Shown: positions 1 through 5,228 of the stretch, piece by piece
Numbering within the stretch: the first letter of the stretch is position 1
Layout of the letters: each line of letters begins with the position of its first letter
Origin: Pseudomonadota bacterium
Lineage (GTDB): Bacteria > Desulfobacterota > Desulfovibrionia > Desulfovibrionales > Desulfovibrionaceae
Assembly: GCA_023450535.1 (NCBI GenBank)
Contig: JAEXGX010000433.1
Location: 1-10,145 of the forward strand
Direction of reading: 5' to 3'
Length of the DNA stretch: 10,145 nt
Made by a program: the position numbers and the translations under genes
The notes under the pieces: model-generated
Database searches by the model: none
Told to the model about the DNA's origin: nothing
What the model saw: the letters and a program-made list of their open reading frames with translations, nothing else

Positions 1-239
1 TGCCCGAACAGTTCCGACTCCAGCAAGGTCGGGCTGAGGGCGGGACACAACACTGTCACCAGCGGCCCTTCCCAACGCGAGGAAAGATAATGCAGGCGCT
101 GTGCGGCAAGCTCTTTACCCGTGCCCCGCTCTCCAAGCACCAGTACCGGACGCTCCGCTCGCGCAACGCGGGCCACCCGTTCCTGAAATGCCAAAAAAAT
201 ATCCGATGTGCCCAGTGCATCCGTGACAAAACTTCGCAT
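1..239 (-). CDS. pspF: Psp operon transcriptional activator PspF (N-terminal part, cut by window edge)
   Basis: PspF is a bacterial enhancer-binding AAA+ protein that hydrolyses ATP to open sigma-54 promoters of the psp genes; PspA normally inhibits it. Only the first 79 codons are visible. The AAA+ domain begins almost at once with no receiver domain, as in PspF. The Walker A motif GERGTGKE is at residues 36-43, followed by RLHYLSSRWEGP (48-59) and ESELFG (74-79), the stretch that precedes the GAFTGA loop in this family (the loop is outside the window). The LHYLSSRW run is close to the Escherichia coli PspF sequence as I remember it. The start ATG at 239 has a GGTGG ribosome-binding site 5 bases upstream. 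The gene is divergent from pspA, 202 bases away, which is the standard pspF/pspA layout. The C-terminal Fis-type helix-turn-helix cannot be checked. Confidence 0.92.
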   Translation of the reverse strand, partial: MRSFVTDALGTSDIFLAFQERVARVARAERPVLVLGERGTGKELAAQRLHYLSSRWEGPLVTVLCPALSPTLLESELFG

Positions 240-366
240 AATTCCACCATTATTTAGTTTTTAAAACCGATTATGAGTGAAATGCACCCATTTTAGAATG
301 ATTTTTTTGTCCATGACTTCCTTCATATCTCTCTATCATTTTGAAATTACACTAATTCATTCAATA

Positions 367-382
367 TGGCACATATCGCGCA
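367..382 (+). promoter_or_regulatory. Sigma-54 (RpoN) promoter of the psp operon
   Basis: The sequence TGGCACATATCGCGCA has TGGCAC at the -24 element and GC at the -12 element, with exactly the spacing of the consensus TGGCACG-N4-TTGCW. The TTG part of the -12 element is degenerate (GCG). Transcription would start near 393 and give a leader of about 50 bases before the pspA ATG. Its place between pspF and pspA matches the known dependence of psp operons on sigma-54 and PspF. Confidence 0.72.
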
Positions 383-431
383 TAAACCGATATGCCGGGT
401 ATTCCGGCTCATCCAGCACCGTCATTCTCAT

Positions 432-436
432 GGAGG
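432..436 (+). promoter_or_regulatory. Ribosome-binding site deciding the pspA start
   Basis: GGAGG lies 5 bases before the ATG at 442. The frame is open further upstream to 277, but only this ATG has a good ribosome-binding site, lies downstream of the sigma-54 promoter and gives the conserved PspA N terminus (MSIFSRFKDI). Confidence 0.8.
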
Positions 437-441
437 TCAAT

Positions 442-1095
442 ATGAGTATTTTTTCCCGCTTCAAGGACATTATCAGTTCCAATATCAACAGTATGCTTGA
501 CGATGCGGAAGATCCGGAAAAGTTGATCCGGCTCATGCTGCGTGAAATGGAAGAAACCCTGGTTGAACTCAAGTCCGGCTGTGCGGCCACCATGGCCGAA
601 GCGGGCAAGGCCGCGCAGGCCGAGCGCGAGGCGGAGGAAGAAGTCGCCCAGTGGGACAAACGGGCGGAACTTGCTCTGCGCGCAAAGCGGGAAGATATGG
701 CCCGGGAGGCTCTGGCGGAAAAGATCCAGGCCCAGGAACGGCTGGCCCAGCTCACCAAGAACAGGGAAGAATACGAATGCCTGGTGGATAAGTGCCGCGA
801 GGATATCCACACTCTGGAAGAACGCATCACCAATACCCGCGATCGCCAGCGCCTGCTGGTGGAACGGCACAATCAGGCCCGCATGCGCCACCAGGCGCAC
901 CGCACCATCAATGCAGCAGACAATTCCGACGCCATGCGCCGCTTTACCGACCTTGAACAGCGCATCAACCGGATGGAAAACGAAGCTGAACTCAGCGCAC
1001 CCCGCCCCGCTCCGCATTCGGCATTCCGCGACATGGAACGGGATGCCGCTATTGACGAAGAATTGGACGCGCTCCGGCGCAGAATGGGGGAATAG
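442..1095 (+). CDS. pspA: Phage shock protein A, membrane-stress effector and PspF inhibitor
   Basis: PspA (217 residues; the E. coli protein is about 222) is a peripheral inner-membrane protein of the PspA/IM30/ESCRT-III superfamily. It binds stressed membranes, forms large oligomers and, when unstressed, holds PspF inactive. Residues 1-20 form the amphipathic membrane-binding helix (MSIFSRFKDIISSNINSMLD). They are followed by the hallmark AEDPEKLIRLMLREMEETLVE (about 21-42) and a long, highly charged coiled coil to about residue 185. A Pro/Ala-rich break (about 190-197) precedes a final helix, AAIDEELDALRRRMGE. It is the first gene after the sigma-54 promoter. A hairpin lies just after the stop, so pspA may be expressed more strongly than the genes downstream. 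The family call is secure. Confidence 0.96.
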   Translation: MSIFSRFKDIISSNINSMLDDAEDPEKLIRLMLREMEETLVELKSGCAATMAEAGKAAQAEREAEEEVAQWDKRAELALRAKREDMAREALAEKIQAQERLAQLTKNREEYECLVDKCREDIHTLEERITNTRDRQRLLVERHNQARMRHQAHRTINAADNSDAMRRFTDLEQRINRMENEAELSAPRPAPHSAFRDMERDAAIDEELDALRRRMGE

Positions 1096-1101
1096 CTCCT
1101 G

Positions 1102-1130
1102 TTCCGGCGGAGGCCCAGGTTCCGCCGGAA
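1102..1130 (+). other. Perfect inverted repeat (RNA hairpin) between pspA and pspB
   Basis: TTCCGGCGGA (1102-1111) and TCCGCCGGAA (1121-1130) pair perfectly over 10 bp around a 9-base loop, beginning 6 bases after the pspA stop codon. No T-run follows on the plus strand (the next bases are AAAGGC), so it is not a classical intrinsic terminator. A stabilising or processing hairpin at the pspA mRNA 3' end, or partial attenuation, fits better. The function is inferred. Confidence 0.6.
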
Positions 1131-1241
1131 AAAGGCTTGCCCGCTCCGAATGACAACATTAAGATGGGCAAATGCTGTTGTGTGGGCTATTGTGCCCTGT
1201 CTCCCCCCGTGGGGGCCAGCCTCAACCATAAGGAACTTTTG

Positions 1242-1541
1242 ATGAAAGTTCTGCTCATTATCATCATTTGCCTGCTCGCCGCCGGTCTGGTTGCCCTGTT
1301 CTATGCCCTCAAGGCATTGACCCGCAGAGAATATCCCGCCAATCCGCCCCGTATGGCGAATTCCCCTGCCTCACCGGATACGCCGGACGATGACGAAGCA
1401 ACGTTGCAGGATATGGTCAGGATTCTGGAAAAACTGGAAAAACGTGTGGACGTGCTGGAAACATTGCTGGACCGGCATATGGCTCCGCACCCGGGTTCCG
1501 ACACCGGAACATCTTCTACCCGCGACGGAACGCTCCGCTAA
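1242..1541 (+). CDS. pspB: PspB-like small inner-membrane protein
   Basis: A 99-residue protein with one N-terminal transmembrane helix (about residues 2-24, KVLLIIIICLLAAGLVALFYAL), a Pro/Ser/Asp-rich linker (30-52) and a C-terminal amphipathic helix, LQDMVRILEKLEKRVDVLETLLDRH (55-79). The helix resembles the PspB C terminus, which in E. coli reads like RMRERIQALESILD. PspB with PspC senses membrane stress and draws PspA away from PspF. It is about 25 residues longer than E. coli PspB, mostly because of the linker. The ATG at 1242 has AGGA 7 bases upstream. The frame extends upstream to 1137, but no better start lies there. Position between pspA and pspC supports the call; similarity is modest outside the helix. 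Confidence 0.75.
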   Translation: MKVLLIIIICLLAAGLVALFYALKALTRREYPANPPRMANSPASPDTPDDDEATLQDMVRILEKLEKRVDVLETLLDRHMAPHPGSDTGTSSTRDGTLR

Positions 1542-1801
1542 GCAAAAAAGCCTGCTTTTTCAGGAGAGTCGAAAAAATCAGGAACAAGTCGCGGCTTAGA
1601 CAGCGCAAACTCCGCAAAGCGAGCTTTGTCATCAATCTGGAAAAGCTTGCTTTTTCGGGGCTTATCTCTGCTCTTTTTATCCTTAGGAAGCTTCACTTCC
1701 ACGGCTAATGGTGCCCCGCCGGAGGAAATGATAGTTCTGCTGTCTTTATCCGTACAGCTAAAGCTCCCCCCGATCCCTCTCAATATATCGGGGAGATACA
1801 A
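1538..1801 (-). CDS. Doubtful small antisense ORF in the pspB-pspC gap
   Basis: Between pspB and pspC there are 329 bases without a gene of the psp operon. On the minus strand a frame stays open for 87 codons from a TTG at 1801, and it is open without a start codon back to a TGA near 1830. I do not recognise the product. It is rich in charged residues in the middle (VKLPKDKKSRDKPRKSKLFQ) and ends EKAGFFA, the last residues being encoded by the terminator-like hairpin. Against it: no ribosome-binding site at a sensible distance, a rare start codon, and a 3' end overlapping the pspB stop. A plus-strand frame of similar length (1626-1874, TTG start, signal-peptide-like N terminus, stop overlapping the pspC ATG) competes with it. 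It could be a gene remnant or chance. Confidence 0.2.
   Translation of the reverse strand: MYLPDILRGIGGSFSCTDKDSRTIISSGGAPLAVEVKLPKDKKSRDKPRKSKLFQIDDKARFAEFALSKPRLVPDFFDSPEKAGFFA
1545..1560. terminator. Possible weak bidirectional terminator after pspB
   Basis: AAAAAG (1545-1550) and CTTTTT (1555-1560) pair around a CCTG loop, 3 bases after the pspB stop codon, giving an A-run/T-run hairpin of intrinsic-terminator shape in both directions. The stem has only one G-C pair, so strong termination is doubtful. If it works, pspC would depend on read-through or on its own promoter. Confidence 0.3.
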
Positions 1802-1861
1802 AATAGAGCTAACAACCTCCAGAGCTTTTCAACGTGAAATTATCTTGAACATTTCTCCACT

Positions 1862-1865
1862 GGAG
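1862..1865 (+). promoter_or_regulatory. Ribosome-binding site of pspC
   Basis: GGAG lies 5 bases before the ATG at 1871 and supports that start. The 329-base gap upstream otherwise shows no promoter I can defend. Confidence 0.6.
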
Positions 1866-1870
1866 CCGTC

Positions 1871-2239
1871 ATGATTTTCAATATCCATCGCGCCCCGGAC
1901 GGTATGCTCCTTGGCGTATGCAAGGGCATCGCCCAATCCCGGAATCTGCCCGTGCCCGCCGTGCGGCTGGCGGTCGTGGCTCTGACCATGGTTACAGGCT
2001 TCTGGCCCGGTATCGCGCTGTATATTCTGGCAGCCGCGCTCATGGAAGCGGCAGCCCCGCAACAAGGGGGCTTTTCCGAAGAAGAACGCTTCCGCCCGGA
2101 TTCACGCGCCGGGCGCGCCCGTCTTATGCGGGATCTGAAAGAGCGCATTCTGCGTATGGATAAGCGCATCCAGCGTATGGAGGATCAGGTGGTGCGCCCC
2201 GATTTCCACTGGGACAAACGGTGGGACAAACGCATATAG
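1871..2239 (+). CDS. pspC: Phage shock protein C, inner-membrane stress sensor
   Basis: A 122-residue PspC-family protein. The PspC domain covers about residues 4-60: RAPDGMLLGVCKGIAQ (7-22), then a transmembrane segment (about 33-58) containing GFWPGIALYILAAALM. The cytoplasmic tail has a coiled coil, LMRDLKERILRMDKRIQRMEDQVV (about 85-108), and ends DFHWDKRWDKRI, comparable to the short charged tail of E. coli PspC (119 residues). With PspB it transmits envelope stress to PspA and PspF. The ATG is supported by GGAG 5 bases upstream. It is convergent with the MFS-acyltransferase gene, with only 25 bases between the stop codons and no obvious terminator there. The last codons contain a tandem 12-base repeat. 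Confidence 0.92.
   Translation: MIFNIHRAPDGMLLGVCKGIAQSRNLPVPAVRLAVVALTMVTGFWPGIALYILAAALMEAAAPQQGGFSEEERFRPDSRAGRARLMRDLKERILRMDKRIQRMEDQVVRPDFHWDKRWDKRI
2210..2233 (+). repeat. Tandem 12-base repeat at the pspC 3' end
   Basis: TGGGACAAACGG (2210-2221) is followed directly by TGGGACAAACGC (2222-2233), 11 of 12 bases identical. It encodes WDKRWDKR at the PspC C terminus. It looks like a small in-frame duplication and preserves the reading frame. Confidence 0.8.
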
Positions 2240-2264
2240 CTCACTCCAGCCACAAAAAAACGCG

Positions 2265-4556
2265 CTATGGCCGCAACCGCCTGTCTGTACACCGCTTTTG
2301 CAGAAGAAGCCAGAAATAGCGGGGGGGCTCTTCCGGCCGGAGAGGCGCATCTGCCGAAAAGGCTGCTTCTGGAAGATGAGCGTCTGCTTTTTCCCTCGGA
2401 ACAAGGTCCGGTGTGTTGAAAAATGCTTCCAAGGTCCGGTTCAGGCTCAGCCGATCTTGTGCAGGCAGAGTCAGACTTCCCTGCTTTTCCTTTTCCGCTT
2501 CAGTACTGCCCGCACGCAACGCTTCCACAACGCATATCTGAACCCTGCGGCGCGGCATGAACACAACGAGATTGAGCAGAAGATCCCGCAACGCCGCGAA
2601 AAATGTACGGAAGAAATCCGGCGTTTCCAGCAGGGCGTCACCCTGCCGCTTTTCAGTGCTGTTTCTTTTGCCCCTTCGACTGCCCCAGCGGCTGAAGGAC
2701 GACCCCCACAGCCCGCCTGTGCGTACCAGAACCGCCCGGCATTCCGGAGCCTCTTCCAGCAAATGCCAGGCCCCGCCGTTGGAGCCGAGATGTTCCTGCC
2801 CGTCTGAGGTCAATCTGCCTGAGGGATACAGCAATACGCAATCCCCTGCGCGCAACGCTTCCGCCGCCCGGCGCAAGCCCTCGCGCACGGCCCGCGCCGC
2901 AGCCCGGCGATCTCCCCGCGCCGCATTACCGACATCGGGAATATACACCGGCCGTACCAGAGAAACCACCTGCCGGATAAGCGGCCTGCCCGCCTGCCCT
3001 TCGTCTGCCAGCGGGCGCGGGCGGTAGCGCCACAACAGGGCGGAAAGAATAACCGGATCAGTCAAAGACGGATGAGATGCCAGAAACAGAATGGGGCGGC
3101 CGTCATCCCTCGCGTCCAGTTCTTTCAGTCCGCGAAGTTCAATCTTGTAGCGCAGGCTCAGACAGGCCCGTACAAAAAAGGCCAGCGCGCCGAACAACAC
3201 ACCACTCCTGCGTGCTGTGAAGCCTCCCTGCTCATTACCCCACCCTTTATCTGGCCCTTTATCTTGCAGACGCGCCATGGCGCGGGCGAAAACCCAGGCC
3301 GCAGCCAGAGCCAGCAGGCCGAGCACGGCATGGGCCTGTGAAGGCGGCAGTAGAGAAAGCGCGTAATAAACCGGTCCGGCCAGCATGATGCCGCTGAAGA
3401 CAAGGCAATTATCCAGTCCCAACACCCGCCCCTTGCAATCCGAAGCGGGACGCACCTGAATGAAACTGGTCAGAGGAATGAGATAGATGCCCCCGCAGAC
3501 CCCGGCACAGGTATAGAGGGCCAACAAAAAGACATAACGTGCCGCGCCGGGCAAAAGGGTTACCGCTGAGGCCAGGCAGAGCAGCAGCCCCATTCCAAGA
3601 CAGGCCGGCACAAGCCAGCGCTTCCAGTTTTCCGGCGTGCCGCGCGCAGCGATTAAAGAACCCATACAGATGCCTGCAAGCAGGGCGCCGGGCATGAGGC
3701 TTGTCGCACTGTGTGAAAAGCCCAGTTCCAGTTCGCCCAACGCATTGATCTCCAACAGCAGCAGCGAAGAGAGAAAATAAAAAAATACTTCGCCCCACAC
3801 GGCGAGAAAGAGCGGCATATCCCGGCGCAATTCCTTCAATTGGGCCGGGATATCCAGCACCGCAAGGCGGGGAAAGGGAGCGGAACTTCCTGCCGCCGGG
3901 CGGCGCGGCACAAAGACGGAACTCAGCACTCCGGCCAGAGCGACAAAGACCACTCCGCAGGCGAGGAGCAGCACCCCCCATGCCGGACGGGCGAATCCCA
4001 GTTCCGCAGTACGCCCTCCTCCCACGTCCAAAACTACCCCGGCCAGGGATATGCCCAGGAGAATGGATGCCGTGGTGCACAACTTGAACAGAGCATTGAC
4101 CCGGGGCACGGCCCGCGCGGGAAAAAGCTCAGGGATAGAGCCATTGAGCGCCGGACTGAACAGCGTGGAGGAGAGGCCCATACAGAACAGCATGGCGGCG
4201 AGTCCGGCCCAGTTCAGCGTGACAAGCCCCCAGGCTCCGGCAAACATGGCGGCAAGTTCCAGCAGCTTTGCTCCGATCACCAGATTCTTTTTGGGATAAC
4301 GATCCGCCAGCCAGCCCGTCCACAAAGAAAACAACGCAAACGGCAGGGAAAACAAAAAAGTGCCCCAGGCGGGAAAGGCGGCGTTGCCCGCTGCCAGCGC
4401 CAGCAGTAATGCCCCCTGCTTGAAGAAGTTGTCATTGAAGGTGCCCATAACATAGCACAAGCCGAGCGTAAACGCCCGGCGGGAAAGAGAAAGCTTGCGA
4501 AACGCCGAAGACGCGGCAATGACCTCGGATTGCGGGGAAGGCTCAACAGAAGACAT
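2265..4556 (-). CDS. LplT-like MFS transporter fused to a PlsC-like acyltransferase
   Basis: A 763-residue two-domain membrane protein. The N-terminal 440 residues are a multi-helix MFS transporter of the lysophospholipid-flippase (LplT) type, with GTFNDNFFK at 38-46 and the MFS loop GWLADRYPKKN at 81-91. After a short linker and a further hydrophobic segment (about 451-465), residues about 470-690 form a 1-acyl-glycerophosphate-type acyltransferase. The catalytic HPSLTD (H-x4-D) is at 495-500, and YPSGR (577-581) stands where the family usually has FPEGT. The likely role is flipping lysophospholipids across the inner membrane and re-acylating them. Related proteins often carry a third, Aas-type acyl-ACP synthetase domain; it is absent here. 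The ATG at 4556 is preferred because GAGGA lies 5 bases upstream; the frame extends to a TTG at 4580. Substrate is inferred. Confidence 0.88.
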   Translation of the reverse strand: MSSVEPSPQSEVIAASSAFRKLSLSRRAFTLGLCYVMGTFNDNFFKQGALLLALAAGNAAFPAWGTFLFSLPFALFSLWTGWLADRYPKKNLVIGAKLLELAAMFAGAWGLVTLNWAGLAAMLFCMGLSSTLFSPALNGSIPELFPARAVPRVNALFKLCTTASILLGISLAGVVLDVGGGRTAELGFARPAWGVLLLACGVVFVALAGVLSSVFVPRRPAAGSSAPFPRLAVLDIPAQLKELRRDMPLFLAVWGEVFFYFLSSLLLLEINALGELELGFSHSATSLMPGALLAGICMGSLIAARGTPENWKRWLVPACLGMGLLLCLASAVTLLPGAARYVFLLALYTCAGVCGGIYLIPLTSFIQVRPASDCKGRVLGLDNCLVFSGIMLAGPVYYALSLLPPSQAHAVLGLLALAAAWVFARAMARLQDKGPDKGWGNEQGGFTARRSGVLFGALAFFVRACLSLRYKIELRGLKELDARDDGRPILFLASHPSLTDPVILSALLWRYRPRPLADEGQAGRPLIRQVVSLVRPVYIPDVGNAARGDRRAAARAVREGLRRAAEALRAGDCVLLYPSGRLTSDGQEHLGSNGGAWHLLEEAPECRAVLVRTGGLWGSSFSRWGSRRGKRNSTEKRQGDALLETPDFFRTFFAALRDLLLNLVVFMPRRRVQICVVEALRAGSTEAEKEKQGSLTLPAQDRLSLNRTLEAFFNTPDLVPREKADAHLPEAAFSADAPLRPEEPPRYFWLLLQKRCTDRRLRP

Positions 4557-4591
4557 GGCATTCCTCATTTTTATGCGCAAAACAGGAATAG

Positions 4592-4608
4592 CCGCATGTG
4601 AAATGCGG
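4592..4608 (-). promoter_or_regulatory. Perfect inverted repeat upstream of the MFS-acyltransferase gene
   Basis: CCGCAT (4592-4597) and ATGCGG (4603-4608) are perfect inverted arms around a 5-base spacer, 35 bases upstream of the start codon at 4556. It could be an operator or a leader hairpin. Function not determined. Confidence 0.4.
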
Positions 4609-4674
4609 TTACTCCAGAATGGGAGGGCGTCGCGGCGCCTTCAGCCGTTGCGTAACATGCCTCACGGATAAAGA

Positions 4675-4699
4675 GAGCGGAGATAGCCATTCTCCGCTC
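4675..4699 (-). terminator. Hairpin downstream of the ArsR gene, possible terminator
   Basis: GAGCGGAGA (4675-4683) and TCTCCGCTC (4691-4699) form a perfect 9-bp stem with a 7-base loop. Read on the minus strand the stem is followed by TCTTTATCC, a poor T-run. It lies about 170 bases past the ArsR stop codon and could end the CYTH-ArsR transcript, or it could be a regulatory structure for the next minus-strand gene. Confidence 0.4.
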
Positions 4700-4866
4700 G
4701 ATCCCCGGAACAATTTCAAAATGCAGAACATCGTAGTATCCTGGGCATGTATGATTTCAAAAACAACTTACCCTGACAGGGCGCTTGGCTCGGCTTCGCT
4801 GTGTGTTTCCAAATCGAGATACCCCAAAGCGGAAATTGCGCCAACGCACAAGAATGATACGTATTT

Positions 4867-5199
4867 TCAGCGAGTTCCGTTTACTTCTGCGAGCATCTGT
4901 TCCGCATAGTTTTTGACCTGCCCCATCACGGAAAGGGCCAACTCAAGGTTAAGTGTATAAAAGACCTCTCGCCCGCGTTTGGTCGGGACAAGCATCCCCA
5001 CCTGTTCCAGGGCATTGACGTGATGCGACACGGCAGTTCGGCTCAGCGGAAAACAGTCAACAATGGCCTTGAGTCCGATTTCTTCCCCCGGCTCAAAGAG
5101 CAAAAGGATTTTCTGGCGAGTAACATCGCCCAAGGCTGAAAAAACATATGCAATAGATTCCCATTCCGGGGGCAGTTGTTCAATATAGCGCTTGTTCAT
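4867..5199 (-). CDS. ArsR/SmtB-family winged-helix transcriptional regulator
   Basis: A 110-residue DNA-binding protein of ArsR type. ALGDVTRQKILLLF (22-35) is the typical first helix. The helix-turn-helix covers about 41-66, with recognition helix SRTAVSHHVNAL (53-64). The wing VPTKRGREVFYTLN (71-84) and a dimerisation helix at the C terminus follow. There is a single cysteine (Cys49), and the paired-Cys metal site of arsenite or cadmium sensors is missing, so the signal is unknown. The start is uncertain: ATG 5199 fits the family length but lacks a close ribosome-binding site (AGGGA is 16 bases upstream). A TTG at 5232 overlaps the TGA of the upstream CYTH gene (TTGA) and would add 11 residues. 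It is probably cotranscribed with the CYTH gene. Confidence 0.85.
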   Translation of the reverse strand: MNKRYIEQLPPEWESIAYVFSALGDVTRQKILLLFEPGEEIGLKAIVDCFPLSRTAVSHHVNALEQVGMLVPTKRGREVFYTLNLELALSVMGQVKNYAEQMLAEVNGTR

Positions 5200-5228
5200 A
5201 GTTAAAAAAATATGTTCCCTAATTAACT

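Larger units (their letters stand above)
4557..4866. other. Intergenic region between the ArsR gene and the MFS-acyltransferase gene
   Basis: These 310 bases hold no convincing gene. A plus-strand frame at 4598-4909 lacks a ribosome-binding site and runs into the antisense of the ArsR gene. The region must contain the minus-strand promoter of the MFS-acyltransferase gene and the 3' end of the ArsR transcript. Two perfect inverted repeats (4592-4608 and 4675-4699) are the only clear structures. I could not assign a -35/-10 pair with confidence. Confidence 0.6.

Noticed and set aside
277..441. N-terminal extension of pspA upstream of 442
   Set aside because: It would place the start before the sigma-54 promoter and add 55 residues unlike any PspA. 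The ATG at 442 has GGAGG and gives the conserved N terminus.
409..1017. 202-codon minus-strand frame opposite pspA
   Set aside because: It is antisense to pspA, which is clearly the real gene, and no ribosome-binding site or recognisable motif supports it.
2240..2275. Possible terminator between convergent pspC and the MFS-acyltransferase gene
   Set aside because: Only a bulged, distant pairing (CATATAGC with GCTATG) around a run of A could be found; the stem is too weak to call.
3409..4409. Frames of 190-220 codons overlapping the MFS-acyltransferase gene on both strands
   Set aside because: They are low-complexity shadows of a long GC-rich gene whose own frame gives clear transporter and acyltransferase motifs.
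4598..4909. 103-codon plus-strand frame between the MFS-acyltransferase and ArsR genes
   Set aside because: No ribosome-binding site, a Ser/Cys-rich random-looking product, and overlap with the ArsR coding end on the opposite strand.
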